From the NCBI RefSeq assembly GCF_019703515.2, contig NC_059351.1, forward strand, positions 16,123,501 through 16,187,500: DNA of 64,000 nucleotides, written 5' to 3'. Under the pieces are notes generated by a model, which saw only the letters and a program-made list of their open reading frames with translations, ran no database searches and was not told the DNA's origin. The position numbers and the translations under genes were made by a program. The stretch comes from Myxocyprinus asiaticus (taxonomy: Eukaryota; Chordata; Actinopteri; Cypriniformes; Catostomidae). Within the stretch, counting starts at the first letter, position 1. Each line of letters starts with the position of its first letter. Positions 1-11,833 of this stretch are shown here, piece after piece.

Positions 1-1778
1 GTCCAGTCACTACAGGGGGACGCCCTTGGTGATGAGCAGATGGGGTGCGGGATCTTGAGCCGCGCCGGGGCAGGATGTGCCGAATGACCTCCGTCTGCTC
101 CTTCACCGCTGAGAACTGCTGGGCAAAGTCCTCGATGGTGTCACCAGACTGGCCAACCTGGAAAATGGGGGTGCCAAGGAACCGTGCCTTGTTGGCCTCT
201 TCCATCTCGACCAGGTTGAGCCAAAGGTGACGCTCCTGGACCACCAAGGTGGACATTGCCCGCCTGAGAGACCGCGCCGTGACCTTCGTCGCCCAGAGAT
301 CGAGGTCATCGCCGAGCACAGCTCCTGCATCAATCCTGGGGCGGAACTACCCTGGTGCAATTCCTGTAGCGCCTTGGCTTGGTGGACTTGCAGGAGAGCC
401 ATGGTGTGCAGGGCGGAGGCGGCTTGTCCAGCGGCACCGTAGGCTTTGGCCATCAGGGACGATGTAAACCTACAGGCCTTGGACGGGAGCTTTGGGCGCC
501 CGCACCAGGTGGCGGCACTCTGAGGGCATAGGTGCACCGCGAGCGCCTTATCCACCGGGGGACTGCCGAATAGCCCTTGGCCGCCCCAACATCGAGGGTA
601 GTGAGGGCATGGGAGCTGAAAGATCAGGACCGGGCAGTAAAAGGTGCCTTCCACAACCTTGTCAGCTCCTCATGCACTTCCGGGAAGAAAGGAACGGGGG
701 CGGGGCATGGCCGTGAGCGGCGCCGCGAGCCCAGGAACCAATCATCAAGCCGGGAGGGTTCAGGGGAGAGCGGAGGGTTCCACTCTAGCCCGACACTCGC
801 GGCTGCCCAGGAAAGCATGTCCGTCATCTCCGTGTCAGCCTGTGACCTGGCAACCGCACCCAAAGGGAGGAGCCTAGCTGAGGCTTCCGCGTCCGACCGG
901 ATGAGCCTGCTCTCCGATGCTGCGCTTGAGAGCTCATCACCTTCGCGGGCTCCGAATAAGAGGTCGAACTCGCCATGAGACGAGCCGGCGGACTCATCCG
1001 GAAGCCGATCGGGGCAGATGAGCGTGCTGGGGAATGGGAGGTCCGTGGGGGGATACCCGGCAGAGGTGGTCCCATTGGGGTCCCCAAATCTCCCCCAGTG
1101 CTAGCCACGCTGGCCTCATACCCGTGGGTAGAAGGACAGAGGCGGGGAGCCTCTGTGGTGGCTTGCTTTCTTACGAAGGCAAGCCGTGACTGCATCGTTG
1201 CCATGGACATGTTCTTGCAATGAGTATATGACCCATCCACAAACGCTGTCTCCGTGCGAGCAGCGCCCAGAAAGACCGTGATCGTGGCCATCAGAGGGTG
1301 AGAGATAACGAGCGCAACCAGGAATAACACACAAACGGAAGAGGCATCTTTAAAAAGACGTTCCGTGTGTGCCGCTCTTTTAGAGAAATATATTCTTTTT
1401 TAGAATATACACTTTTATTTCTGCCAAAGTGCCCAGGGGCGTTCTCTGCAGTGCAGCAGTGCAGAGGGGGGAGAAGCCGCTGAAATGCACCGTCAGATCC
1501 AGCAGAGGTGAATGAACAGCCGTGGGAATTCAGCTCAGTGAGCATCGACCGTTCGGCTCCGAAGAGGAAATCTGAATGAGTGGTTACATACCAGCTCCTT
1601 TTATACCCGTATGTCCGGGGGAGTGGTATGCAAATACCACTCGCCAATTTTCATTGGCTTTTGTCAAAGACCAGAGGTGTCTTGGGCTCCCAAAAGTGAC
1701 CCCTAGTGACCCCGCTATCTGTCACTCACTCGATGTTGTGTCGCTACATCGACACAACATCGAGTGAGTGACAGATAG
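1..1778 (-). mobile_element. DIRS1-type retroelement copy 1, 5' fragment (gag and terminal repeat)
   Basis: This stretch runs parallel to 10300-12015 of DIRS copy 2 at high similarity: the same gag-region sequence, the same promoter-side TATA-like ttttata and the same terminal repeat at about 1572-1724. Read on the minus strand it is the element's 5' end. Short open frames (for example 824-1334) repeat the gag start with CxxxxC and HCEN-type zinc-binding residues, but frameshifts break it. The element continues off the left edge of the window. Confidence 0.85.
1715..1778. repeat. perfect palindrome, 29-bp arms
   Basis: Bases 1715-1743 are the exact reverse complement of 1750-1778, with a 6-base loop (ctacat). 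The arm sequence is the outer end of the DIRS terminal repeat, so the repeat end is present twice, head to head. Confidence 0.93.
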
Positions 1779-1883
1779 GGAACAAGGGAATCAATCCACA
1801 TGGCTTTCTGTTATGGTAATAGTTATTTTGGGACTTTGCTTAACTACCAATGAAATAATGCCACATAACTTGTTGCAGACTTT

Positions 1884-2220
1884 CTAGAGTTCATTACTCT
1901 TTGTGTGTGTGTACATGTTTATACTACATTGTGGGTACCAAATGTCCCCACAAGGATAGTAAAACCTGAGATCACCTAACTTGTGGGGCCCAGCCAGCTG
2001 TCCCCACGAGGGAAATGGCTGATTAAACATACTAAACAATGTTTTTTTGAAAATGTAAAAATGCAAAAAGGTTTCAATGAGGGTTAGTTTTAGGAGTAGG
2101 GTTAGGGTTAGGGGATATAAATTATTGTTAGATCTGTATAAAATCCATAAAATGCATGGATGTCTATGGAGAGTCCCCACAATGATATAATAACAAGTTT
2201 GTATGTGTGTGTGTGTGTAT
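1884..2220 (-). repeat. dispersed repeat with TG/CA ends, copy A
   Basis: A block of about 330 bp has the landmarks gtccccacaaggatagtaaa, a run of gggttaggg-type repeats, and gagagtccccacaatgat. It is bounded by (TG)n at both ends. The same block in the other orientation is found at 4493-4780 and 43654-43930. It is non-coding, and its class cannot be assigned from sequence alone. Confidence 0.8.
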
Positions 2221-2762
2221 GTGTGTGTCCACTCAGAGTTTGGGGCAGTACAGTTCTGTGTATGGAGATACCTGCTATCCTCTGGATGTTAAATGACTAA
2301 TGCTTGTCCCAGCGGAGCTCATTAAAATCCCCCCAAGCAGAGGGTGTCACAACCACCAAGACAAACAGCCCTGCCACCCTGCATAGTGATGCCTCCTATC
2401 TGTCTGTCTGCAGCTAAGAGATAGAGCTGAGGACCCACAGTGACAGCAACAAAGAGTCTTGCGTTCACCCCTGTGCAACCCCTGCTCATCCCACCATTAT
2501 TAGACATTACAGGGCCTGGTGCCAGAAACTAGGGCCATGGGTGCACAGATAAGTATTCATTAATTTATGTCCCTTTGAATTTTAAATGGCTGAGGATGTA
2601 TGTGTGGCATATATAGTGGGTTATCAGCACCACGGACAGCGTTATGGCAGAAACACAGATTATAGCACCATGGACAGCTCCGTCATCAACCTTTTATGAG
2701 GTGAAGCTTGCTGTGGGTGTCACTGGAATTTAAAACAGAATTCATTAGGTGTGGATGGTTTT
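2221..2762. other. no gene or recognisable element
   Basis: The stretch is non-coding and of mixed composition apart from a TG run at its start. I see no conserved motif or repeat that I can name. Confidence 0.5.
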
Positions 2763-2960
2763 AAGGAATAGTTCACTCAAAAATTAGAACTCTGTCATCA
2801 TTTACTCACTATAATGTCATTCCAAACACAATTAACTTTCTTTTGAGGAACACACAAGGAGATGTTAGGCAGTAGCAATGGGCAATATACCAGTTAAATC
2901 GGTATACCAAATGTGTCAACCAGTAGAAAATGCTGCCACATTGAAGGGGATGCACATTCC
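2763..2960 (+). mobile_element. ANGEL-like short inverted-repeat element, fragment
   Basis: It begins with a variant of the motif aatagttcac(c)caaaaat, then gtcatcatttactcac and a cattccaaac block. This is the signature end of the ANGEL-type palindromic MITEs common in cyprinids. The rest is diverged, and the right end is not clear. Confidence 0.6.
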
Positions 2961-3661
2961 AATTGGAGGTTGCACTACAAATAATCATTATGTCATTTTT
3001 ATCAGACATTAATTACTTTTGCATTATATTTGCATTTAGGAATTATTCATCAGTGTTTTAAAAATGTGGTAAATAACAAAATATTTCTGGTTAAGGCAAC
3101 CTGGTTCCAATCACGTCATATTTGGAGAAAGAAATTAGAACAAGCTTGATAATTAAAAGCTTCGAGTGTCCTCTGTGATGTGGAACTGACTCTCCGCTTT
3201 GCTCCACTCACTTTAGTTACTGTTGCTGAGACTGTCAAACTTTCCCACCAGTATTTGTTGTACCGCAAAAATGGAGAGAGAAGCAATTGCACTGAATAAA
3301 CTACCTTAGGAAATAGGAATTAGTAACACCTTTGTCAACCATGCATTTATTGTCACTAAGAAGTTTTCCAGTATCCAGTATGAAAGGCTACATCTGAAAC
3401 AAATACATGATGGAGCGGTTTGCTTCAGAATCAAACTAAAAAGGGAGAAGCCTAATTTTGGCTTGGATTGAGCAACAATGTTGAGTAGATAAAATATTAT
3501 TTTTCATAATTATTGATAAAGTTGCTTCATTGCAATGGACATCACAGGTTTACCATTAATTTTGACATAGTTTTAAACTTAAAAAAAGGTACAGTATTTT
3601 CATATTTTTTTCTGAAGTTTTCGAATCACTTTCCATAAAAATTTGTATATTGTATATAAAT
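2961..3661. other. no gene or recognisable element
   Basis: The DNA is AT-rich with no long open frame and no repeat structure that I can support. Confidence 0.5.
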
Positions 3662-3829
3662 ATCTGTTCCTGGAGGCCCCCCAGTGCTACACATTTGGGA
3701 TATCTCTCTAATCAAACACACCTGATTAAACTCATCAGCTCGTTAGTGGATACTACAAGACCTGAATTGGGTGTGTCAGAAAAGGGAGATATACAAAATT
3801 TGCAGTGTTGGGGGGCCTCCAAGAACAGG
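3662..3829. mobile_element. MITE with ctgttcctggaggcc inverted ends
   Basis: The left end (tgttcctggaggccccccag) is the inverted counterpart of the right end (ggggggcctccaagaaca). Between them lie ccctaatcaaacacacctg-like sequence and its partner. It is a short non-autonomous DNA transposon of a family frequent in fish and carries no coding sequence. Confidence 0.8.
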
Positions 3830-4430
3830 GTTGGGAACCACTGGCCTACAATTTTTAAAATGATCAAATTATATATATATTTTTGCTTATATCACCCATC
3901 CCTATTCACTGTTATAGAATAATCTGGTGCTTTTGTCAGAAATGACAAAAGCTAGTTCATTTTACTCGTTTGCTACAGTTTATTCCAAGTCTTCGGAAGC
4001 CATAGGTCAGTTATTTGTGAGGAAAAGACCAAAATGACATCATTATTCACTAACAATCTCTAGAGAAAAATAAGAGTGACTACTGACATTCTGAGCACCA
4101 TTCACAGCTCAGATTCTTCTAAACTTTTCATGCTCCATGGAAGAAAAAGTCATTCAGATTTAAAATGACGTGTGTTAATGAGTGAACTGTTTATTTAAGA
4201 AAAGAGGTGAGAAAAGGAAAATAAGTTGGAGGTGAACAGGTGGGAGCGTGTACAGAAAGACCCAAGGGTTTGCATGGTGCACGGGTGAGTGGGAATGTGG
4301 TGCCCCCTGTGTGGAACATTCCAGCAGGGAGTGGACTGTGATGGTATTAATTGGATCTCATACAGAGATTGTGAAGAATCAGAGACAAGGGGCAGACTGC
4401 AGGTACCATGGGATTGCTATTCGCAGCAAC
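3830..4430. other. no gene or recognisable element
   Basis: Non-coding AT-rich sequence. Nothing in it can be assigned. Confidence 0.5.
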
Positions 4431-4431
4431 T

Positions 4432-4491
<60 letters not shown>
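4432..4491. repeat. (AC)n microsatellite
   Basis: About 60 bp of pure AC dinucleotide repeat sits directly at the left end of the dispersed repeat that follows. Confidence 0.95.
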
Positions 4492-4492
<1 letters not shown>

Positions 4493-4495
<3 letters not shown>

Positions 4496-5060
4496 TGTTT
4501 TTATATCATTGTGGGGACTCTCCATATACCTTCATGCTTTTTATGGATTTTATACAGATCTAATGATAATTTCTATCCCCTAACCCTGCCCCTAAACCTA
4601 ACCCTCACAGAAACCTTTTTGCATTTTTACATTTTCAAAAAAACATAGTTTAGTATGTTTAATAAACCATTTCCCTCATGAGGACCGCTGGCTGGGCCCC
4701 ACAAGGTAGGGGATCTCAGGTTTTACTATCCTTGTCACAATGTAATATAAACATTACAATGTAATATAAACATGTACACACACACGTTGGTGCAGCTATC
4801 CTTATGAGGACTCTCCATAGACATAATTTTATACTGTACGAACTATAGATTCTATCCCCTAACCCTACCCCTAAAACTAACCAAAAAATAAAAATAAATA
4901 AATAAACCGTTCTGCATTTTCACATTTTCATGTCCTCATAAACCACATTTATAGCACAATACCCTTGTAATTATGAGTCTGTAACCTAAAAAAAATGTCC
5001 TTGTAAACCATCCAAACCCGCCCCCCCCCCCACACACACACACGCACACGCACACACACA
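4493..5060 (+). repeat. dispersed repeat, copies B and C in tandem
   Basis: Copy B (about 4493-4780) matches the reverse complement of 1884-2220: gtggggactctccata, ctaaccctgcccctaaacct, then cccacaaggtaggggatctc and catgtacacac. A second, shorter related unit (about 4785-5040) starts ttggtgcagctatccttatg. The same unit occurs again at 43654-43930. It ends in C- and CA-rich sequence. Confidence 0.8.
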
Positions 5061-5480
5061 CATATTAATTATTATTAATATAATATAATATAAATTTATC
5101 ATCACATTTTACTTATCACCAGTTCTGTTGCCCTTGCAGAATTAAGAAAATTTATGCAAATTAGTACATGGGTCTATAAAAAAAGGAATGTCCTCAGCAG
5201 ATTACTTGTTGCTCATTGTAAATACTTATGAAATATATTTTTCGCTCATCACCATAAATTTTCTGTGAAGATCGAATTACACCTTAAGCTTTGCAATATT
5301 TATTTAATGTAATTAAATATCAAACATTTAAATAAGGGTCCACTCCTTTAACTTTTACTGTGTTGAGAATATACAGTACCTTTTGCATTAAACTGCATTC
5401 TGTTCAGTGTAGAGAAATGTGTGCAGTAGATGTGCAACTAGCAGCAAAATCACTTAAGTTTAGAGATTTTCAGAATGATT
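5061..5480. other. no gene or recognisable element
   Basis: AT-rich non-coding sequence lying between two repeats. Confidence 0.5.
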
Positions 5481-5690
5481 TTAAGGAATATTCCAAGTTA
5501 AGCTCAGTTGACAGCATTTGTGGCATAATGTTGATTACCACAAAAGATCATTCCGACTTGTCCCTGCTTTTCTTTAAAAAAAGGAAAAATTATGGTTGCA
5601 TTGAGGCACTCTGTTTTGTAATAATCAACATTATGTCACAAATGCTGCCGATTAAGCTTAACTTGTATTGAACCTGGAATATTCCTTTAA
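5481..5690. mobile_element. MITE with ttaaggaatattcca inverted ends
   Basis: The left end ttaaggaatattccaagtta and the right end ...cctggaatattcctttaa are inverted copies. The inner parts (agctcagttgacagcatttgtggcataatg and its partner) are inverted as well, so most of the 210 bp can fold back. Related copies are at 28697-29232 and about 60990-61231. Confidence 0.85.
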
Positions 5691-5761
5691 TTGCTGATAC
5701 TGTCATCAGCAACCTAGTTGCATAACTGTATTTATAACAATTCTGATATATTCAAATTGTC

Positions 5762-5968
5762 ATGGTTACTGGTGTAACCTCCGTTCCCTGATGGAGGGAA
5801 CGAGACGTTGGTGTCGATGAAGTGACACTAGGGGTCACTCTTGGGAGCCCGAGACACCTCTGGTCTTTGATAAAAGGCCAATGAAAATTGGCGAGTGGTA
5901 TTTGCATGCCACTCCCCCAAACATACGGGTATAAAAGGAGCTGGTATGCAACCACTCATTCAGGTTTT
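5762..5968 (-). repeat. DIRS copy 2, 3' inverted terminal repeat
   Basis: Bases 5803-5968 match the reverse complement of about 11834-12000 over roughly 165 bp (ggtgtcgatg...gtgacactaggggtc, then the tggtatttgcatgccactcc block and ataaaaggagctggtatgca). The outermost 50 bp (5762-5812) are unique to this end and are mirrored at 6030-6085. Confidence 0.9.
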
Positions 5969-6029
5969 ACGCTGAGGAGCCGATATAAGGTCCGGCCATT
6001 TCAGCGGGTAGTTCAGCGTTGTGGCAGGA

Positions 6030-6145
6030 GGGACCAACGTCTCGTTCCCTCCATCAGGGAACGGAGGTTACACCAGTAACCATGACGTTCCCTATCTGTC
6101 ACTCACTCGACGTTGGGGTCGATGTAGTGACACTAGGGGTCCCTA
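6030..6145. repeat. DIRS internal complementary region
   Basis: The first half (6030-6085) is the reverse complement of the outer 3' terminus (5762-5812). The second half (about 6086-6140) matches the outer 5' terminus read from the minus strand (ttccctatctgtcactcact). An internal region complementary to both joined ends is the hallmark used in the DIRS circular-intermediate model. Confidence 0.88.
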
Positions 6146-6879
6146 TACAAAACACCACAAGGCTGAACTGTGTTACGTGAACTGGCGGTGTGTGGTGGGC
6201 AGACTTGCTGTGTGCCTTATAGCCAGCACACCAGGTCGACACGTAACCTCCCCCAACACAGTTATGAGTGACGAACGGCCCTTTTTGGGGACAAGTCGAC
6301 TACCCAGAGATAGAGACAGGCTTAACCCAGTTGTGGCCTCTTTCCCCTTCTCTTTTTCCACTCCCTAAAAGAGAAGGGGGATTATCCGACTGGGCCGCCA
6401 GTTCTAGTCGGGGGGTGTCCCTCCCAAGGGGAGGACACCGCGGAGACCATACCTCGCCCCAAGAGAGGGGGGATATTTAAGTGGAAGAATTCATCACATG
6501 GTCTTTCCAACCATGTGGAGAGCCTTCAAGGTAGATCCTGCCCAGTGGGGGAGGAGTTACTACAACATGGAGACTGGGGCAGAGGGGCTCTGCCCAAGGA
6601 AGACGCAGTTTGCCAACAGGGAAATGAATTAGCGGAAGATATAGATCGCATGGGGTTAGCCTTACAGGGAACCGCCACATGTGGAGCACCTACCCCAGAA
6701 CCGGGCTCTTAGTTAGCGCGTGTACTGGGCCAGCAGGGCTCGGAGGAAGTCAACCAGGGAACAACTTTTGTGAACACTACTGGAAATTAACAGCACATGT
6801 CTTCAGCTCAAAAGGAGGTGGAAGGCGCTATGTGCAAGCGATACACCCGGCCGGCTATCCCGGGCTTATCCGCTTGTGT

Positions 6880-8116
6880 TGCGTGCCACTACCTGGGACG
6901 AAACCGGTCCCACCCGGAGGTTGTAGAACCTTGCAAAGGTGTTGGGTGTTGCCCAGCCAGCTGCTCTGCAAATGTCTGTTGGAGAGGCACCTCTGGCCAG
7001 GGCCCAAGAAGCCACTACACCACGGGTAGAATGGGCTCATAGCCCTACCGGGGGCAGCATGTTTTGGGCGAGATATACCATAGTTATGGCGTCAATGAGC
7101 CAGTGGGCGATCCTCTGCTTGGAGACAGTGCTTCCTTTCCGCTGTGCACCAAAGCAGACAAAGAGCTGCTCAGAGAGTCTAAAGCTCTGCGTGTGATCCA
7201 AATAGATGCGTAAAGCACGCACCGGACACAGCAACAACAGGGCTGGGTCTGCCTCCTCCTGGGGCAGCACTTGCAGGTTCACCACCTGGTCCCTAAAAGG
7301 AGTGGTGGGAACCTTGGGCACATAGCCCGGTCGGGGTCTCAGGATCACGTGAGAATAGCCCGGACTGAACTCCAGGCACGTTTCGCTGACAGAGAACGCT
7401 TGCAGGTCACCTACCCTCTTGATGGAAGTGAGCGCAGTCAGGAGGGCAGTCTTCAAGGAGAGTGCCTTAAGCTCGGCTGAATGCAAAGCTCAAAGGGGGC
7501 TCTCTGTAGACCCTGAAAAACTACAGAGGTCCGATGAGAGAACGAGGCGCGGCCTGGAGGGATTCAGCCTCCTGGCACCTCTTAGGAACCTGATGATCAG
7601 ATCATGCTTCCCTAAGGACTTACCGTCAACTGCGTCGTGGTGTGCTGGTATGGCAGCACCTTCAAGGTGGAAGGGGACAGCCTCCCTTCCAACCTCTCTT
7701 GCAGGAAGGAAAGCACTGATCTGACTGCGCATCTCTGGGGGTCTTCCCACACAAGAACACCACTTAGCGAACAGACGCCACTTAAAGGCATACAGGCGCC
7801 TCGTAGAGGGAGCCCTAGCCTGAGTGAACGTGTCTACCATCGCAGGTGGGAGACAGCTTAGGTCTTCTGCATCCCGTCCAGGGGCCAGACATGGAGATTC
7901 CAGAGGTCTGGGCGCGGGTGCCGGATGGTGCCCCTTCCCTGAGAAAAAAGGTCCTTCCTCAGGGGAATTTGCCCGGGGGGAGCTGTCGCGAGGAGTGAGA
8001 GGTCCGAGCACCACGTCTGGGCGGGCCAGTAGGGTGCTTACCAGGACGACCTTCTCCTCATCCTCCCTGACCTTGCACAGGGTCTGTGCAAGCAGGCTCA
8101 CTGGGGGAAAACGCAT
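6880..8116 (-). pseudogene. DIRS tyrosine recombinase, interrupted
   Basis: The enzyme would insert the circular DNA form without target duplication. The N-terminal part (8116-7490) has the family block ARAPSTRRLYAFKWRLFAKW. The C-terminal part (7486-7037) has KRVGDLQAFSV, with the first catalytic Arg, and CPVRALRIYLD. A stop follows PPVGL at 7037. Sequence resembling the HxxR box (AHSTRG) and ICRAAGW...FARFYNL, with the nucleophile-type Tyr, continues in frame to about 6880. At least one frame change near 7490 and this stop make it a pseudogene. Its start overlaps the RT/RNase H frame by 59 bp, as is common in DIRS elements. Confidence 0.88.
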
Positions 8117-9788
8117 ATTTGCGAATGCCAGGGGACCAGCTGTGTGCCAGCGCGTCTATGCCGAGGAAGGCCTCGGTCAGGGCGTACCAGAGCGGGCAGT
8201 GGGGAGGATTCTTGGGAGGCGAACAGGTGCACCTGTGCCTGTCGAATTGACTCCAAATCAGCTGGACCACCTGAAGGTGGAGTCTCCACTCTCCCTTGAG
8301 GGTAACCTGTTGTGACGGTGCATCCGCCGAAGTGTTGAGGTTGCCCGGGATGTGAGTGGCTTGCAGCGACTTGAGGTGCTGCTGACTCCGTTGGAGGAGA
8401 CGGCAGGCGAGTTGTGACATACAGCGGGAGCGCAGACCACCTTGGCGGTTGACATATGCTACCACTGCCGTGCTGTCTGTCCGAATTAGCACGTGCTTGC
8501 CCTGGATCAATGGCCGGAACCTCCGCAGGGCGAGCAGAATTGCCAGTAACTCGAGGCAGTTGATGTGCCAACGCAGCCGCGGACCCGTCCAGAGGCCAGT
8601 GGCTGCGTGCCCATTGCCAACAGCGCCCCAGCCCGTTTTGGAGGTGTCTGTCATGACCACGACGTGCCTGGAGACCAGTTCTAGGGGAACACCTGCTCGT
8701 AGAAACGAGAGGTCGGTCCAAGGGCTGAAAAGACGGTGACAGACCGACGTAATGGCGACGCAGTGTGTCCCGTGGCGCCATGCCCGTCTCGGGACTCGAG
8801 TCTGGAGCCAGTGCTGAAGCAGCCTCATATGCATCAACCCGAGCGGGTTGGACACCGCCGAGGTTGCCATATGCCACAGGAGCCTCTGAAAAAGTTTCAG
8901 TGGAACCGCTGTTTTCTGTTTGAACGCCTTCAAACAGGCCAGCACTGACTGGGTGCGCTCGTTCGTAAGGTGCGCCGTCAAGGAGACTGAGTCCAACTCC
9001 AAACGGAGAAAAGAGATGCTCTGAACCGGGAGGAGCTTGCTCTTTTCCCAGCTGACCCGAAGCCCTAGTCGGCTGAGGTGTGAGAGCACCAGGTCCCTGT
9101 GTGTGCATAACACGTCTTGAGAGTGAGCTAATATTAGCCAGTCGTCAAGATAGTTGAGAATGCGAATGCCCACCTCCCTTAACGGGGCAAGGGCAGCCTC
9201 TGCGATCTTCGTAAAGATGCGAGGAGACAGGGACAGGCCGAAAGGGAGGACTTGTACTGATACGCCTGACACTCGAACGCGAACCGCAGTGAGGGTCTGT
9301 GTCGAGGAAGGATCGAGACGTGAAAGTACGCATCCTTCGGGTGTACCGCCGCGAACCAATCTTGATGCCGGACGCTCGCTAGAATGTGTCTTTGCGTCAG
9401 CATCTTGAACGGGAGTCTGTGTAAAGCCCGATTCAGTACTCGCAGGTCCAAGATTGGCCGCAACCCACCGCCTTTTTTCGGTACAATGAAGTAGGGGCTG
9501 TAAAACCCTTTCTTCATCTCGGCTGGAGGGACAGGTTCTATCGCGTCCTTCCATAGGAGGGTAGCGATCTCCGCGCAAGGTAGCAGCGTTTTCGTCTTTC
9601 ACCAAGGTGAAGTGGACACCGCTGAACCTGGGCGGATGTCCGGTGAAGTGAATCGCACAGCCGAGTCGGACGGTCCGGACCAGCCCTCGTGACGGACTGG
9701 AAGGCGCAAGCCATGCGTCCAAGTTGACAACGTCATCGGATGTACCGGCAGGTGGGGCCTCGCAGCGGGGCGGAGCTCGAGGTGCCAC
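8058..9788 (-). pseudogene. DIRS reverse transcriptase-RNase H, frameshifted
   Basis: The enzyme would copy the element RNA. RT motifs GFYSPYFIVPKKGGGLRPILD and VHPKDAYFHVSI lie in the frame at 9179-9517. The remainder lies in the frame of 8058-9788: LPFGLSLSPRIFTK and NYLDDWLILA with the catalytic DD pair. A shift near 9270-9290 separates them. RNase H follows with VVVMTDTSKTGWGAV, the Glu of CLELLAIL and RTDSTAVVAYVNRQGG, then a THIPGNLNTSADAPSQ end. All key acidic residues are present, and the main open frame is 576 codons. Confidence 0.9.
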
Positions 9789-9794
9789 ACCACG

Positions 9795-11579
9795 TCATGG
9801 CCGTGCTGAGTCCGAGGACATCGAAGCACTTACCTGGCTCCTTGTGACCACCCCCGGAACAGCCTGGGATGGGGGAGGAAGAGGCCTGTCCTCGTGACCC
9901 ATGGAGACTGTCACATCGGGGGCGGATTTGTGCCACAGCTGGGCGCTCAGGGCGGGAGACCGCCGCTGGAGCGCCAACCTGCCAAACGGAGTGGTGGACG
10001 GTGGTCGTGATGCCAGCCATACACACCGGATACGTGACCCAGGGAACAAGGAAACCACTCTTGCTGAGCTCTTGAGTATTGCAGCCACTTGGGCATGCAG
10101 CGCAGTTAAATGCAAAAGGTAACAAAAAGATGAAGATCTGCTTACCAGCTCCAGAGCAGCGGGTTTCGTTGTCCCTGGGTTGAGCCTTTCATGGGTTCTG
10201 GGCAGATGCGAGACGGGTGGCATCTGCTTCCTGCGGTGGGCTCCACGCTGGGGCCAGGCCGAAGGGGCGGGCTGCGGCGGAGCCGGTGCAGTCACCGCAG
10301 GGGGACGCCCTTGGCGATGAGTAGATGGGGTGCGGGATCTTGAGCCACGCCGGGGCAGGATATGCCGGCTAGCATCCATCTACTGCTCTACCATCGAGAA
10401 CTGCTGGGCAAAGTCCTCGCCGGTGTCGCCGAATAGGCCCGCCTGGGAAATGGGGGCAGCAAGGAATCGTGTCTTGTCGGCCTCACCCATCTCAACCAGG
10501 TTGAGCCAAAGGTGGCGCTCCTGGACCACTAGTGTGGCCATCGTCCGCCCGAGAGACCGCGCCGTGACCTCCGTCGCTCGGAGAGCGAGGTCGGTCGCTG
10601 AGCGCAGTTCCTGCATCAATCCCGGGGCGGAACTACCCTCGTGCAATTCCTTTAGCGCCTTGGCGGACTTGCAGGAGAGCCATGGCTTACAGGGCGGAGG
10701 CGGCTTGTCCAGTGGCACCGTAGGCCTTGGCCGTCAGAGACGACATAAACCTACAGGCCTTGGACGGGGGCTTTGGGCACCCGCGCCAGGTAGCGGCGCT
10801 CTGCGGGCATAGGTGCACTGCGAGTGCCTTTTTCCACCGGGGGATTGCCGAATAACCCTTGGCCACCCCACCATCGAGGGTAGTGAGAGCGGGGAAGCTG
10901 AAAAGATCGGGACCGGGCAGTAAAAAGTGCCTCCCGCGACCTTGTCAGCTCTTCATGCACTTCCGGGAAGAAAGGAACAGGGCGGGGCGTGGCTGTGAGC
11001 GGTGCCGCAAGCCCAGGAACCAATCACCGAGCCGCGAGGGTTCAGGGAAGAGCGGTGAAATCCACTCTAACCGACGCTCGCGGCTGCCCTGGAAAGCATG
11101 TCGTCATCTCTGCATCAGCCTGTGACTGGGCGATCAACCCCGAAGGGAGGAGCCCAGCTGAGGCTCGACTGGACGAGCCCGCTCTCCGATGCTGCGCTCG
11201 AGAGCTCATCACTTTCGCAGGCTCCGAATAAGAGGTCGAACTCACCATGAGACGAGCCGGCGGACTCACCCAGAAGCCCGATCGGGGCAGACGAGCGTGC
11301 TGGGGAATGGGAGGTCCGCGGGGGGATACCCGGCGGAGGGGGTCCCATTGGGGTCCCCAAATCGCGCCCAGTGCTAGCCGCGCTGGCCTCAAACCCGTGG
11401 GTAAAAGGACCGAGGCGGGAGCTTCGTTGCCATGGACATGTTCTCGCAATGAGAACATGACCATCCACGAACGCTGTCTCCGCGTGAGCAGTGCCCAGAC
11501 ACGAAAGACAGTGATCGTGACCGTTAGAAGGCGAGAGATAATGAGCACAACCAGGAATAACACACAATCGGAAAGGCAT
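9795..11579 (-). pseudogene. DIRS gag-like protein, frameshifted
   Basis: The product begins at MPFRLCVIPGC, followed by DGHDHCLSCLG, a Cys/His cluster that probably binds zinc. The middle is rich in Ser, Pro and Arg. A conserved block (10718-10380) has LQELxxATDLALRATEV...VVQERHLWLNL and FGDTGEDFAQQF. The C-terminal part (10379-9795) ends in arginine- and proline-rich sequence. The reading frame moves several times (near 11450, 11040 and 10740), so no intact protein is encoded. The same gag is present in fragments in copies 1 and 3. Confidence 0.82.
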
Positions 11580-11833
11580 CTTTAAAAAGACAAGTCTTTA
11601 AAAAGACGTTCCGTGTGTGCCGCTCTTTTAGAGAAATGTACTCTTTTAGAGGAAAAAGCTCTATCAGAAAATATACTCTCTTTTTTTTCTACCGAAGCGC
11701 CCAGGGGCGTTCTCTGCAGTGCACCAGTGCAGAGGAGGGAGAAGCCGCTGAAATGCGCCATCAGATCCAACAGAGGTGAATGAACAGTAGTATTCAGCTC
11801 AGTGAGCATGACCCTTCGGCTCCGAAGAGAAAA

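Noticed and set aside
7824..8315. Plus-strand 163-codon open frame
   Set aside because: Antisense to the DIRS recombinase and RNase H region; no domain similarity.
8098..9108. 336-codon open frame on the minus strand
   Set aside because: It overlaps the DIRS RT/RNase H frame out of register; the conserved motifs are all in the other frame.
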